Assembly (NCBI GenBank): GCA_942493305.1
Contig: OW818686.1
Span: forward strand, 4,154,001 to 4,218,000
Direction: 5' to 3'
Source: UBA7672 sp030824255
GTDB lineage: Bacteria; Pseudomonadota; Alphaproteobacteria; Caulobacterales; Hyphomonadaceae
Length of the DNA stretch: 64,000 nucleotides
Under the pieces are notes generated by a model, which worked only from the letters and a program-made list of their open reading frames with translations, ran no database searches and was not told the origin of the DNA. Shown here piece by piece: positions 53,602 through 63,366 of the stretch. Both the position numbers and the translations under genes were made by a program. The number at the start of each line of letters is the position of its first letter. Position 1 is the stretch's first letter.

Positions 53602-55778
53602 CGCGACATCCTGAGCGCATTGAGCGTCACCAACGCCGACGACGCCGACATCGCCACCGCCGCCACGATCGGCGTCGCCAATCCCATCAGCGCAACCGGA
53701 ATGGCGAGCAAGTTGTAAAGCGCGGCAAGCCCGAAATTCTCCCGCATCCGCCCGCGCGCTTCGCGTGCGATCAGAATCGCATCGACCACCGCATCCGGAT
53801 TGCCTCCGGCATACACGCAATCCGCCGCCAGCCGCGACACGTCCAGCGCCCCGCCTGGCGCCAGCGAGGCATGCGCATTCGCCAGCGCCCCCGCGTCATT
53901 CAGCCCGTCCCCCACCATCAACACTTTCCTGCCCGCAGCCTCCAGCCTTGCCAGATGCTCTGCCTTCGACTGCGGCGTCGCATTCGCTGTCCAGACTGAA
54001 ATGCCCGCTGCTGCCGCCGCGCGCGCAACGCGCTCATCCGCATCGCCGCTCAGCATCTCCACGCCAAACCCCATCGCCTGCAACCGCTGGATCGCCGAAC
54101 GCGCTCCCTCACGCACGACATCCTCGAAAGCAAACGCCACCGGCGGCTCGCCTTCGAAAGCAAACAACAATCCGCGCTTGCCTCCCTTGGGGCCGACAAA
54201 CCCGGCCTGTCCCAACCGCGCCCAGCGTCCGCAGACTTTGCCTTCCACGCCCAGACCCGGATGCTCGCTTACCTGATCAGCCGCCGGACCGCCGCCAGCC
54301 GCCGCCACGATCGCGCGCGAGAACGGATGCCGGCTCGCCCGCGCCAGCTGCGCCGCGTCCTGCAGGTCGCGCTCCGACCATTCCCCAGCCAGCAACACCG
54401 GCTCGCCCAGCGTCAATGTTCCGGTCTTGTCGAACACAACATGATCCACCGTCGCGATCCGCTCCAGCGCGTCGCCCGACGACAGATAGATTCCCCGCTT
54501 GAACAGCTTGCCCGCCGCCACCACCTGCACCAGCGGCGCAGCAAGTCCCAGCGCGCACGGGCAGGTGATGATCAACACCGTCACCGCCACAAACGCCGCC
54601 TGCGTCAGTGTTGCTCCCGCGATCAACCAGCCAACAAACCCAAGCAGCGCCACCGCATGCACCTGCGGTACATACGACGCCGCCACCTTGTCTGCGATCC
54701 GCCGATAAGACGACTTCTTTTGCTCCCCCGCCTCCAGCAAACGCGCCACATCCGCCATCAGCGAACGGTCCGCCGCCGCAAGCGCCCTTACGCGCAAAGG
54801 GGCCGAGAGATTCACCGCTCCGGCATGCAACACCTGCCCTACGAACGTCGCCTTCGGCTCAACCTCGCCCGTCACCAGCCGCAGGTCCGCCTCGCTTGCT
54901 CCCGCGATTACCTCTGCGTCCACCGGCAATCGCTCGCCCGCCGCAACCACCAGCATATCGCCCGGCCGCACATCGCTCGCGCGCACAGCCTCTGCCACGC
55001 CACACGTCGAAATCCGCGTCGCTGACGCCGTCTGCATCGCCGCCAGCGCATTCGCCGCCGCATACGCCCGCCGCCGCAACCGCGCATCGAGAAACCGACC
55101 GATCAGCAGGAAGAACAGTAGCATCACGGCCGCATCGAAATATGTGTGCGCCCCGCCCGTCGCCGTCGCATGAAGGCTGAGCGCCAGGGACAGCAGGACC
55201 GCCAGCGAGATCGGCACATCCATATTCAACCGCCGATGCCGCATCGAGTTCACCGCCGAGGCATAGAACGTCCATCCCGAAAACAGCGCTGCCGGTATAG
55301 CGACCAGCGCCGCCAGCCAGCGGAACATTGTCATCGTCCCGGCGTCCATGTCCTCGCCAAACCACATCGGCTCGGACAGGAACATCACATTCGCGGTGGC
55401 GAGCCCGGCCACAACCATTGCCGTCAGCAGCGCCCGCTCTTCGCGTGCCTTCTCCGTGTCCGATGCGCCAGCATCCACTGCCGCCGCACCATACCCCAAC
55501 CCTGTCACCGCCTCGATCACACGGCGCGGCGCCAATACGCCTCGCCACGCCACATGCAATTTGCCCGTGGACAGGTTCAGCCGCGCTGTCTCGACGCCCG
55601 GCAGTTTGCCCACCGCGCCCTCGATCCGCCCAAGGCACGATGCACATTTGGCCCCCCGCACCAGCACATCGAGCGAGCGTAAGCCTTTTGCTTCAGTCAC
55701 AAACGCCGCGGGATCCTGCGCCACGCCTTGCTCGGTCCTTGGCGCCAGCCCGCTCGGGCATCCCGCGACCGCACTCAC
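53598..55778 (-). CDS. ccoI: Copper-translocating P-type ATPase CcoI
   Basis: The 726-residue protein has an N-terminal metal-binding domain (CASC, 45-48), then membrane helices, TGE (phosphatase), ITCPCALGLAAPLV (CPC metal channel), DKTGT (phosphorylation) and MVGDGLNDAGAL. This is a Cu+-type P1B ATPase, and the setting in ccoGHIS marks it as CcoI/FixI, which supplies copper for the cbb3 oxidase. It overlaps ccoH and ccoS by four bases. Confidence 0.95.
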   Translation of the reverse strand: MSAVAGCPSGLAPRTEQGVAQDPAAFVTEAKGLRSLDVLVRGAKCASCLGRIEGAVGKLPGVETARLNLSTGKLHVAWRGVLAPRRVIEAVTGLGYGAAAVDAGASDTEKAREERALLTAMVVAGLATANVMFLSEPMWFGEDMDAGTMTMFRWLAALVAIPAALFSGWTFYASAVNSMRHRRLNMDVPISLAVLLSLALSLHATATGGAHTYFDAAVMLLFFLLIGRFLDARLRRRAYAAANALAAMQTASATRISTCGVAEAVRASDVRPGDMLVVAAGERLPVDAEVIAGASEADLRLVTGEVEPKATFVGQVLHAGAVNLSAPLRVRALAAADRSLMADVARLLEAGEQKKSSYRRIADKVAASYVPQVHAVALLGFVGWLIAGATLTQAAFVAVTVLIITCPCALGLAAPLVQVVAAGKLFKRGIYLSSGDALERIATVDHVVFDKTGTLTLGEPVLLAGEWSERDLQDAAQLARASRHPFSRAIVAAAGGGPAADQVSEHPGLGVEGKVCGRWARLGQAGFVGPKGGKRGLLFAFEGEPPVAFAFEDVVREGARSAIQRLQAMGFGVEMLSGDADERVARAAAAAGISVWTANATPQSKAEHLARLEAAGRKVLMVGDGLNDAGALANAHASLAPGGALDVSRLAADCVYAGGNPDAVVDAILIAREARGRMRENFGLAALYNLLAIPVALMGLATPIVAAVAMSASSALVTLNALRMSR

Positions 55779-56269
55779 GACAGCACCAGCGTCTTGCGCG
55801 CCTCGAACACCGGCGGCTCAGCGCGATCTCGGCTCACCTCAATGATCGCCTCGACTTTGGCCGGCGCTTCGACACCAGCCGCCATCGCGTATTCGCCGGT
55901 TGCCCGCTCAACCAACCAGACTTTCTCGCCCTCATTCCGGACACCCGCCACATGCAAGCGCACCGCTACATCCATTCCGCTCAGGGCGCCGCCTGCCGCA
56001 TCGCGCAGCTCCACCAGAAACGTCACGCCGTCGTCCGCCAAGCCCGCCTGCAGCGTCCAGCCCAGCGCACGCTGCGCGTCATGCCGCCCAAGTTCTCTGT
56101 TGTACTCAAGGCCGAGCACATACGAGTTCTTTACTTGCTCCCCGGGATGCGAGCGCACTGCCATGGTGATGAACACAGCGTTGACCGCGATGATCATCGC
56201 GAAGAACCCCAGCAGCATCCACAGCACGTGCACGCCTCTGACGCCCGTCTTCTCATTCGTGCTCGTCAC
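55775..56269 (-). CDS. ccoH: cbb3 assembly protein CcoH (FixH)
   Basis: I start at the GTG (56269) with GAGG five bases upstream; an ATG at 56296 would overlap ccoG by 20 bp. One membrane helix (GVHVLWMLLGFFAMIIAVNA) is followed by RSHPGEQVKNSYVLGLEYNRELGR, the FixH signature, and a periplasmic beta domain. It is needed for oxidase assembly. It overlaps ccoI by four bases. Confidence 0.92.
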   Translation of the reverse strand: MTSTNEKTGVRGVHVLWMLLGFFAMIIAVNAVFITMAVRSHPGEQVKNSYVLGLEYNRELGRHDAQRALGWTLQAGLADDGVTFLVELRDAAGGALSGMDVAVRLHVAGVRNEGEKVWLVERATGEYAMAAGVEAPAKVEAIIEVSRDRAEPPVFEARKTLVLS

Positions 56270-56276
56270 CGCCACC

Positions 56277-57749
56277 TCAGCTCTCCGGTCCTTCAAACCG
56301 CGCCAGCGTAGAAGCCGTCGCGCCCGTTGCGGGGTCAGTCAGCACAACGCGGATATCCCGCTTGCCGCTCGCCTCGGCCACCGTCACCAGCAGCCGGAGG
56401 CGCTCGACAACATCCGGCTCGGCCATCAGATATCCCTCGTTGGCGACTTCGCCGTCCCCGATGATCTCGATCTCCGCCCCCGGCAGATCCTCCACCGCAA
56501 TGGCAACCGTCCGGACAGCATGGGTCTTGTTGATGATCTTCAGCGTGTAGGCATTCCTGTACTCACCCGTGGAGAGATGCACGAACGGCACACCCCGGTC
56601 CTTGATCACGGACAACTCCAGGTCGGACCGCGACGATAGGCCGAACACCATGAGAAGGCCGGTCAGCACCATCACCGCCGCATAGAGGATCACGCGCGGC
56701 CGCAGAACGCTGAACCGCTTGGCTGGCTGCTTCATCCATCGCCGAACGACATTCTCGTCGGTATCATAGGCGATCAACCCGGTCGGCCGCCCCACCTTTG
56801 TCATCACGCTATCGCACGCGTCGATGCACAATCCGCACCCGATGCATTCCAGCTGCAGCCCCATGCGGATGTCGATCCCCATCGGGCAGACCACCACGCA
56901 CTGCTTGCAGTCGATGCAGTCGCCACGCCCCTCCCAGCTCTCTCCCTTCTTGTGCGGCCCGCGCGGATCGCCCCGCTCCGAGCGGTACGTGACCTGCAGC
57001 GTATCCTTGTCGATCAGGGCCGCCTGGATGCGCGGCCATGGGCACATGTATGTGCACACCTGCTCCCGCATCGTTCCCGCCAACGCATAGGTCGTCCCCG
57101 TCAGCAGCGCCGCGAAGACGTAGGCTGTCATCGGCGCATGGCCCGTGAAGAATGTCTGCGCCAGCGTCGGCGCATCATGCCAGTAGAGAATGAACGCCCC
57201 GCCCGTCGCAAACGCGATCAGCAGCCAGACCGCATGCTTGCCCGACTTCCGCCACGCCTTGTCGAGCGACATGCGCGCCTTGTCGCGTTTCATCCGCGCG
57301 TTGCGGTCGCCCTCGAACCAGCGCTCGACCACGAGAAAGAGGTCGGTCCATACAGTCTGCGGACAGAAGTACCCGCACCACACCCGCCCCAGCAGCGCCG
57401 TCACGAGAAACAGCCCCACTGCCGCCAGGATGAGCAGACCAGTGATATAGAACACTTCCTGCGGCCAGATCTCGAGCCAGAAGAAGTAGAACTTGCCGCC
57501 CGCAAAATCCGCCAGAACCGCCTGGTCCGGCGCCCCTGGCCCCCGCGACCAGCGCAACCACGGCAGCGCATGGTAGATACCCAGCGTCACCACGAGCAGG
57601 AACCATTTCAGGTTTCTGAACTTGCCGAACACCAGCTTCGGATAGATCTGCTTGCGCTTGGCGTAGAGCACGACTGGCTCATCGCCGTCGGGCGGCGTCG
57701 GCGCCGAACTGGCCGCCTCCCGCCGATCGATGAGCGTGGTCGTGCCCAT
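56277..57749 (-). CDS. ccoG: cbb3 assembly ferredoxin-like protein CcoG (FixG)
   Basis: The 490 residues have a cytoplasmic N terminus, five membrane helices with GRVWCGYFCPQTVWTD and CTYMCPWPRIQAALID, two 4Fe-4S motifs (CIDCKQCVVVCP and CIGCGLCIDAC), and a C-terminal Ig-like domain. This is the CcoG/FixG family, a copper reductase for oxidase assembly. The start MGTTTLIDRREAASS overlaps the ccoP stop by one to four bases. Confidence 0.96.
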   Translation of the reverse strand: MGTTTLIDRREAASSAPTPPDGDEPVVLYAKRKQIYPKLVFGKFRNLKWFLLVVTLGIYHALPWLRWSRGPGAPDQAVLADFAGGKFYFFWLEIWPQEVFYITGLLILAAVGLFLVTALLGRVWCGYFCPQTVWTDLFLVVERWFEGDRNARMKRDKARMSLDKAWRKSGKHAVWLLIAFATGGAFILYWHDAPTLAQTFFTGHAPMTAYVFAALLTGTTYALAGTMREQVCTYMCPWPRIQAALIDKDTLQVTYRSERGDPRGPHKKGESWEGRGDCIDCKQCVVVCPMGIDIRMGLQLECIGCGLCIDACDSVMTKVGRPTGLIAYDTDENVVRRWMKQPAKRFSVLRPRVILYAAVMVLTGLLMVFGLSSRSDLELSVIKDRGVPFVHLSTGEYRNAYTLKIINKTHAVRTVAIAVEDLPGAEIEIIGDGEVANEGYLMAEPDVVERLRLLVTVAEASGKRDIRVVLTDPATGATASTLARFEGPES

Positions 57750-57751
57750 GC

Positions 57752-58633
57752 CTATTCGCCCCCGCCCATCGAATGAACGTAGATCGCTAGCGCTCGTACA
57801 GTCGCCGGATCGAGACGATCTGTCCACGCCGGCATCACGCCGCCGCGGGGCCCGAAGATGGTGCGGCGGATCGAGGGGGCATCACCGCCGTAAAGCCACT
57901 CCTCGTCTGTAAGGTTCGGCGCGCCCTGCGTGCGATCGCCGCGCATATCGTCGCCATGACAGCTCGCGCAGTTAGCGTCGTAAACAGGTCGCGCCCGGAT
58001 CGCCGCCGTTGCATCGGCTGTCTGATGCGACGCCTGCCGCACAAGCTGAACAAGGTCGTCTATCTGCGCCGCCGTCAGGAAGTCGTCGCGCCCGAAAGCC
58101 GGCATATCCTTCACATGCGCCTGAGCGTGGCCAGACCGGATACCAAACTTCACTGTCTGTTCGATCGCATCGAGCGATCCGCCCCACAGCCAGACATCGT
58201 CAGACAATTGCGGATAGCCCTTCGCCCCGCGCCCGCCCGCGCCATGGCATGTCGCGCAGTTGTCGCCGAACGCACTCTCGCCAAGTCCCAGCGCCAGCTG
58301 ACTCAGCTCCGGGTCTTTCAGGATCGACGCCGCATCCTGCGCCGCCAGCTTCGCGCCCAATGCCGCCCGCGCGGCCCGCGCCGCCGAAACCTCGCCGGCC
58401 ACATCGGCGCGATCGGACTGGCCCAGCACGCCGGTTGTATGCCCCTGCATGCCCGGGAGGGCTGGCCAGGCCGGCATCAGGATCCAGTAGATCACCGCAA
58501 CCACAACGGAAGCCCAGAACACGAACCGCCACCACCGCGGCAGTGGATTGTTCAGTTCCTTGATCCCGTCCCATTCATGGCCGGTCGTCTCGACGCCGCT
58601 ATGGGTGTCAATCTCAGGCAAGCGGTCGGTCAT
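57752..58633 (-). CDS. ccoP: cbb3 oxidase dihaem subunit CcoP
   Basis: The 293-residue protein has an N-terminal membrane helix (about 34-54) and two haem-c sites CATCH (126-130) and CASCH (222-226) with later Met ligands (KDMPAFG and GGVMPAW). This is the CcoP/FixP layout. The conserved NPLPRWW precedes the helix. It overlaps the ccoQ gene by 20 bp. Confidence 0.96.
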   Translation of the reverse strand: MTDRLPEIDTHSGVETTGHEWDGIKELNNPLPRWWRFVFWASVVVAVIYWILMPAWPALPGMQGHTTGVLGQSDRADVAGEVSAARAARAALGAKLAAQDAASILKDPELSQLALGLGESAFGDNCATCHGAGGRGAKGYPQLSDDVWLWGGSLDAIEQTVKFGIRSGHAQAHVKDMPAFGRDDFLTAAQIDDLVQLVRQASHQTADATAAIRARPVYDANCASCHGDDMRGDRTQGAPNLTDEEWLYGGDAPSIRRTIFGPRGGVMPAWTDRLDPATVRALAIYVHSMGGGE

Positions 58634-58790
58634 CGCTGTGCTCTTTCTCTTTCATGGGAATTTCAGCGGCGCGCTTGAAGCGAGCGCCGTTGCGTGGCCA
58701 CAGCGCATAAACCAGCACGACGAGGAAGATCGCCGCGAAGTAAACGGTTCCGCCCGTCTGGGCGAACGCGGACAAGCCTTCGTAATTCAT
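58614..58790 (-). CDS. ccoQ: cbb3 oxidase small subunit CcoQ
   Basis: Minus-strand translation gives MNYEGLSAFAQTGGTVYFAA, IFLVVLVYALWPRNGARFKR and a charged end. This is the CcoQ/FixQ pattern with the conserved YALWP after one helix. The 58-residue gene begins five bases after ccoO. The stop lies inside the ccoP start region. Confidence 0.9.
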   Translation of the reverse strand: MNYEGLSAFAQTGGTVYFAAIFLVVLVYALWPRNGARFKRAAEIPMKEKEHSDDRPLA

Positions 58791-58794
58791 GGCG

Positions 58795-59568
58795 TCACCG
58801 CTTGTTATCGAGATCGCCGGCTTCGTAGGTCGAGAAATCGACCATCGTGCCCAGCACCTGCAGATAAGAGATCAGCGCATCCAGCTCGCTCGGATCGCCA
58901 CGCATTGCATCGAAGTCCCGCACATTTACGGTGCCCGTGCGGCCCGACAGCGTGTCGTAATCCGCCCGGAAACTGTCGACGTCATAGTCGCCGCCCGCCT
59001 GCGCCTTCGCGTCGTCCTGCGCGCGTAAAATCATGTCGTCGGTGTAAGGCACGCCCGCCTGGCGCAGCGTCCGCATTTCGTTTGCGATGGTAGACAGATC
59101 GATCTTGCGATCTTCCATGAAAGCATAGGGCGGCATGATCGATTCCGGCACGAGGCTACGCGGATTGATCAGATGCTGCTTCTGCCATTCGTCGGAATAC
59201 TTGCCGCCGACGCGCGCGAGGTCCGGCCCCGTGCGCTTGGAGCCCCACTGGAACGGATGATCGTACATGCTCTCCGCGGCGAGCGAATAATGCCCATACC
59301 GCTCCACTTCATCCCGCAGCGGACGGATCATCTGCGAGTGACACGTGTTGCACCCCTCGCGGATATAAATGTTCTGCCCCGCCAGCTCGAGTGGCGTATA
59401 GGGCCGCACGCCCTCCACCTTCTCGATAGTGTTCTTCAGATAAAACAGCGGCGCGATTTCGATCAGTCCCCCGATCGCCACCACCACAAGGATGCCGGCG
59501 ATCAGGATGAAAGTGTGCTTCTCGAAGATCTTGTGGTTGCGCATCAACCAGTTCGGGCGCGTTGCCAT
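58795..59568 (-). CDS. ccoO: cbb3 oxidase monohaem subunit CcoO
   Basis: The start MATRPNWLMRNHKIFEKHTF has GAGAG upstream. One N-terminal membrane helix, then haem-c site CNTCHSQM (73-80) and WGSKRTGPDLARVGGKYSDEW follow, the CcoO/FixO signature. It has 257 residues and lies 11 bp after ccoN. Confidence 0.96.
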   Translation of the reverse strand: MATRPNWLMRNHKIFEKHTFILIAGILVVVAIGGLIEIAPLFYLKNTIEKVEGVRPYTPLELAGQNIYIREGCNTCHSQMIRPLRDEVERYGHYSLAAESMYDHPFQWGSKRTGPDLARVGGKYSDEWQKQHLINPRSLVPESIMPPYAFMEDRKIDLSTIANEMRTLRQAGVPYTDDMILRAQDDAKAQAGGDYDVDSFRADYDTLSGRTGTVNVRDFDAMRGDPSELDALISYLQVLGTMVDFSTYEAGDLDNKR

Positions 59569-59579
59569 GACAGCTCTCA

Positions 59580-61244
59580 CTATTCTGCTGGTTGAAGGTT
59601 TGCGGGCGCGGCAGGAACATTCTTCCGATCCTCTGCGGGAACATCGCCCCGCGCCGTGCGGAAGAGGTTGTAGGCCATGATCAGCGCACCGATCAGGTAG
59701 AGCCCGCCGCCCAGCGCCCGGATGATGTAGGAGATGTGCTTGGCGCTCACCGTCTCGATGAACGAGTAGCTGAGAAAGCCGAACTCGTTATAGGCGCGCC
59801 ACATCAGGCCTTCCATGATGCCCGATACCCACATCGACGTGATGTAGAGAACGATGCCCAGCGTCGCGATCCAGAAGTGCCACTCGACCAGCGCGTTCGA
59901 GTAGAGCTTCTGCCGCTTCCACACCCACTGCGTCAGGCAGTAGAGCGCACCGAACGTCACGAAGCCGACCCAGCCCAGCGCGCCCGAGTGAACGTGCCCG
60001 ATGCCCCAGTCGGTATAGTGCGACAGCGCATTCACTTCGCGGATCGACATCGCAGGTCCCTCGAACGTCGCCATGCCGTAGAAGGCGACCGAGACCACCA
60101 GCATCCGCACGACTGGATCGGTGCGCAGCTTGTCCCACGCACCGGACAGCGTCATCAGGCCGTTGATCATGCCGCCCCAGCTCGGCATCCACAGCATGAT
60201 CGAGAACGTCATGCCCAGCGTCTGCGCCCACTGCGGCAGCGCCGTGTAGTGCAGGTGGTGCGGGCCCGCCCAGATGTAGATGAAGATCAGCGACCAGAAG
60301 TGCACGATCGACAGCCGGTAGGACCAAACCGGACGCTCCACACGCTTCGGGATGAAGTAATACATGATCGCCAGGAAGCCGGCCGTCAGGAAGAAGCCCA
60401 CCGCATTGTGGCCGTACCACCACTGGATCAGCGCGCTCTGCACGCCGCTGAACAGCGAATAGGACTTCGCGCCGAACACGCTCGCAGGCAGCGAGATGTT
60501 GTTGACGATATGCAGCATCGCAATCGTCACGATGAAGGCGAGGTAGAACCAGTTCGCCACGTAGATGTGCTTCTCTTTGCGCCGAAGCAACGTCGCCACG
60601 AACACAGCGAGATAGGCCACCCACACAATCGTCAGCCACAGGTCGGCATACCATTCCGGCTCGGCGTACTCCTTCGACTGCGAGATTCCCATCAGGTAGC
60701 CGGTGCCGGCCAGCACAATGAAAAGCTGGTAGCCCCAGAACACGAACCACGGCCACATCCCGCCCGCGAGCCGTGTCCGGCATGTCCGCTGCACCACATA
60801 GAAGCTCGTCGCGATCAGCGCATTGCCGCCGAACGCAAAGATCACAGCGGACGTGTGCAGCGGCCGCATCCGGCCAAAGTTCGTCCAGCCCCAGTCAGGA
60901 AAGTAGAAGAGATTCGGAAAGGTGAGCTGCAGCGCGATGATCAGGCCGACAAGAAAGCCCGCAATGCCCCAGAGCGTGGTGGCGATGACCCCCGCCTTCA
61001 CCACGCCTTCCTCGTAATATGTCTTGTCGAAGCGTTGTCCCGGCTCGCTCTCTTCGTGCCAGATCAGCAAGCCTGCCAGCCACGCAAACGCGGCGATCGT
61101 GAGCATCCACGCATGTGCGCCGAAACGCGGGTCCACGGCATTCGCCGCGCCCGAAATCCCGAACACCAGCACGACCAGCAGGATCAACCCGACGGTTAGT
61201 GTGCTGGGATCCGCCCCCTGGGCTCGTGAAACGCCTGCCGCCAT
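59580..61244 (-). CDS. ccoN: cbb3 oxidase catalytic subunit CcoN
   Basis: The 554-residue protein has about 12-14 membrane helices. It includes GRMRPLHTSAVIFAFGGNALIA (first haem ligand), WWYGHNAVGFFLTAGFLAIMYY (copper B/Tyr region), GPHHLHYTALPQWAQTLG and HSGALGWVGFVTFGALY. It is the haem-copper oxidase core of the cbb3 type. I start at the ATG at 61244; the open frame further up includes the promoter. It is the first gene of the eight-gene operon ccoNOQP-GHIS. Confidence 0.96.
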   Translation of the reverse strand: MAAGVSRAQGADPSTLTVGLILLVVLVFGISGAANAVDPRFGAHAWMLTIAAFAWLAGLLIWHEESEPGQRFDKTYYEEGVVKAGVIATTLWGIAGFLVGLIIALQLTFPNLFYFPDWGWTNFGRMRPLHTSAVIFAFGGNALIATSFYVVQRTCRTRLAGGMWPWFVFWGYQLFIVLAGTGYLMGISQSKEYAEPEWYADLWLTIVWVAYLAVFVATLLRRKEKHIYVANWFYLAFIVTIAMLHIVNNISLPASVFGAKSYSLFSGVQSALIQWWYGHNAVGFFLTAGFLAIMYYFIPKRVERPVWSYRLSIVHFWSLIFIYIWAGPHHLHYTALPQWAQTLGMTFSIMLWMPSWGGMINGLMTLSGAWDKLRTDPVVRMLVVSVAFYGMATFEGPAMSIREVNALSHYTDWGIGHVHSGALGWVGFVTFGALYCLTQWVWKRQKLYSNALVEWHFWIATLGIVLYITSMWVSGIMEGLMWRAYNEFGFLSYSFIETVSAKHISYIIRALGGGLYLIGALIMAYNLFRTARGDVPAEDRKNVPAAPANLQPAE

Positions 61245-61326
61245 GATCCACGCCTCATCTGAAGCGGCCCCGAACCCATGTCGGGCGCCTTGAGCGGACC
61301 AATGACCGATGCCGCAGCGCAAACCC

Positions 61327-61340
61327 TTGATCTGGCGCAA
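61327..61340. promoter_or_regulatory. FixK/FNR-like box in the ccoN-hemN divergent promoter
   Basis: TTGATCTGGCGCAA matches TTGAT-N4-(A/G)TCAA at eight of ten key bases. It lies about 83 bp upstream of ccoN and 84 bp upstream of the 61425 gene. A half site GGTCAA follows at 61343-61348. One site can thus serve both operons under low oxygen. Confidence 0.6.
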
Positions 61341-61424
61341 AGGGTCAATCTGGCGCACGCGCTAGACAGCCTCACGGTCGCTTTTCCCCCCAACCGCAGC
61401 GACCGTTCCTTGGTGGAGGCGCCT

Positions 61425-61673
61425 GTGAAACCCGCGGCTACTTTCCTGTCTGGTATTGCCGTGTTGCTTGCAGGCGCCTTCATTCGAGCCTGTCAGTCGC
61501 AGGTCCCCGGCGAACTGCTCAATGCCTGGTGCGGCCCGGCCACGACAACCTCCTTTGCGTCGCTCAGCCACGCCCACTGCACCGGCTGCGTTGTCATGCT
61601 CACTGGCGTGACACTCATCGGCGCATCACTTATCCGCCCCGCACGCCTTGCTCTTCGTCGCGTGCGCACATGA
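61425..61673 (+). CDS. Small membrane protein upstream of hemN, 82 residues
   Basis: A GTG start with GGAGG six bases upstream gives VKPAATFLSGIAVLLAGAFI. There are two membrane helices (about 5-22 and 52-70). Cysteines lie at CQSQ, WCGPA and HAHCTGCVVM. The HCxxC site could bind metal. Its stop overlaps the hemN start by four bases, so the two are co-translated. The role is unknown; context suggests microaerobic or haem/copper functions. Confidence 0.65.
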   Translation: MKPAATFLSGIAVLLAGAFIRACQSQVPGELLNAWCGPATTTSFASLSHAHCTGCVVMLTGVTLIGASLIRPARLALRRVRT

Positions 61674-63016
61674 ATCCACGCTACACATCGCGCCGCTGGG
61701 AATACCTGCCCGACTTCGCGCAGGAACAGCTGCCCCGCTACACCAGCTATCCGCCCGCCAATCGCTTCTCGCCCTCGGTCGGCCACGGCGCCGCCCGCGC
61801 AGCGCTCACCTCACTCCCCGCCAATGCCACGCTCTCGCTCTACGTTCATATTCCGTACTGCAAGAAGCTCTGCTGGTACTGCGGCTGCAACACAAGCGTC
61901 CCGACGCTGAAAGATCCGCTCGATAGCTACGTCACCGCCCTCAAGGCCGAAATCGCACAAATCGCACGCCTAGCGCCCGGCACGGCCAGCGTCACGCGCC
62001 TCCACTTCGGCGGCGGCTCGCCGGATATACTGACACCCCGCCACATCCGCGAAATCATGGCTACCCTGCGCGGCCATTTTGCTTTCTCCAGCCTCGCGGA
62101 AATCGCCGCGGAGCTGGACCCGCGCGGCCTCACGCCCGCCACGATCGACGCCTACGCGGCGGCTGGCCTGAACCGCGCAAGCATGGGCGTACAGGTGCTC
62201 GATCGCGGCGTGCAGCAGGCCATCAACCGCGTCCAGTCGCGCGAGGAAATCGAAAGCTCCATGCGCGGCTTGCGTAGCGCCGGCATCGAGTCGATCAACA
62301 TGGACCTGATGTACGGCCTTCCCGGCCAGACCATGGGACACGTCATCGAAACCGCGCTCTTTGCCTCCCAGCACGATGTCGATCGTATCGCCGTCTTTGG
62401 CTACGCTCATGTGCCATGGATGAAGAAGCACCAGAAAGGCATCCGCACGCAGGACCTGCCTGACAGCGAGACGCGCTTCCGCCAGTCCGAAGCCGCCGCA
62501 CAGTCACTCGAATCCGCCGGTTATCTGCCCATCGGGTTCGATCACTTTGCCGCCCCCGGCGACTCGCTGGCCACCGCCGATATGCAGGGCCGCCTCCGCC
62601 GCAATTTCCAGGGCTATACAGATGACGACGCCACCGCCCTCATCGGCTTCGGCGCCTCCGCCATCTCCTCGCTTCCCAATCTCATCTACCAGAACGCCTC
62701 CGACACCTCAGCCTATCGCGAAGCGATCGCCGAGCGCCGGTCCCCGGTCGTGCGCGGCATCACGCTGACAGAGCAGGACCGCCGGATCGGCGCCGTCATC
62801 GAGCAGGTCCTCTGCAACTTTGAAGCAGTCATTCCCGGCGATATCCTGGCTTGCTCCCGCGCCCGTCTGGCTCCGGCGTTGCAGTCCGGTCTCGCGGACC
62901 TGCGCGGCTCACACCTGACGGTCACATCACGCGGCCGTCCTTATATCCGCAACATCGCCGCGTGTTTCGACCCGTCTCATGCGTCCCAGGCCGGCAAGCA
63001 CAGCCTTGCGATCTAG
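61670..63016 (+). CDS. hemN: Oxygen-independent coproporphyrinogen III oxidase HemN
   Basis: The 448-residue protein has the radical-SAM site CKKLCWYC (64-71), preceded by LYVHIPY, and RLHFGGGSPDILT. GLNRASMGVQVLD, DLMYGLPGQT and the C-terminal HemN domain follow. It makes protoporphyrinogen without oxygen, supplying haem for the cbb3 oxidase in low oxygen. It is divergent from ccoN with a shared FixK-like box. Confidence 0.94.
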   Translation: MNPRYTSRRWEYLPDFAQEQLPRYTSYPPANRFSPSVGHGAARAALTSLPANATLSLYVHIPYCKKLCWYCGCNTSVPTLKDPLDSYVTALKAEIAQIARLAPGTASVTRLHFGGGSPDILTPRHIREIMATLRGHFAFSSLAEIAAELDPRGLTPATIDAYAAAGLNRASMGVQVLDRGVQQAINRVQSREEIESSMRGLRSAGIESINMDLMYGLPGQTMGHVIETALFASQHDVDRIAVFGYAHVPWMKKHQKGIRTQDLPDSETRFRQSEAAAQSLESAGYLPIGFDHFAAPGDSLATADMQGRLRRNFQGYTDDDATALIGFGASAISSLPNLIYQNASDTSAYREAIAERRSPVVRGITLTEQDRRIGAVIEQVLCNFEAVIPGDILACSRARLAPALQSGLADLRGSHLTVTSRGRPYIRNIAACFDPSHASQAGKHSLAI

Positions 63017-63366
63017 CGCTCACGGATCGACGTCAGGTATGCAACCAGGGCATCCGCCGCTGCGACGGGAAGATCGAACTCCGGCATGTCGTCATGACCT
63101 ACGCGAATACCTTCGATCAGGTCGTTCGCCAGCATGTCCGCATCATAACGTCCAAGCAGCTCTTTCATTGGTGGCGCTGCCGCATTGGGGCTTGCCGTCT
63201 GATCATCCAGCGCGTGGCATCGGGCGCAGTTGGCTTCCGCCACCGTCCGCCCGTCAGCAATCAGTGAGGCATCTTCTGCAGACGCAGCCGACGGCTGTCC
63301 CGGCGGCGGGGCATTGCAGGCCGCGAGCGCGAGGAAGGCCAGTCCGGCAAGCGGTATCGTTTTCAT
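63013..63366 (-). CDS. Lipoprotein cytochrome c
   Basis: The signal peptide ends in the lipobox LALAAC (Cys17). The mature part holds one haem site CARCH (47-51) and later Met residues (PMKELLG, DDMPEF) as axial ligand. At 117 residues it is a small class I cytochrome c. It converges with hemN, whose stop it overlaps by four bases. It may donate electrons to the cbb3 oxidase. Confidence 0.9.
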   Translation of the reverse strand: MKTIPLAGLAFLALAACNAPPPGQPSAASAEDASLIADGRTVAEANCARCHALDDQTASPNAAAPPMKELLGRYDADMLANDLIEGIRVGHDDMPEFDLPVAAADALVAYLTSIRER

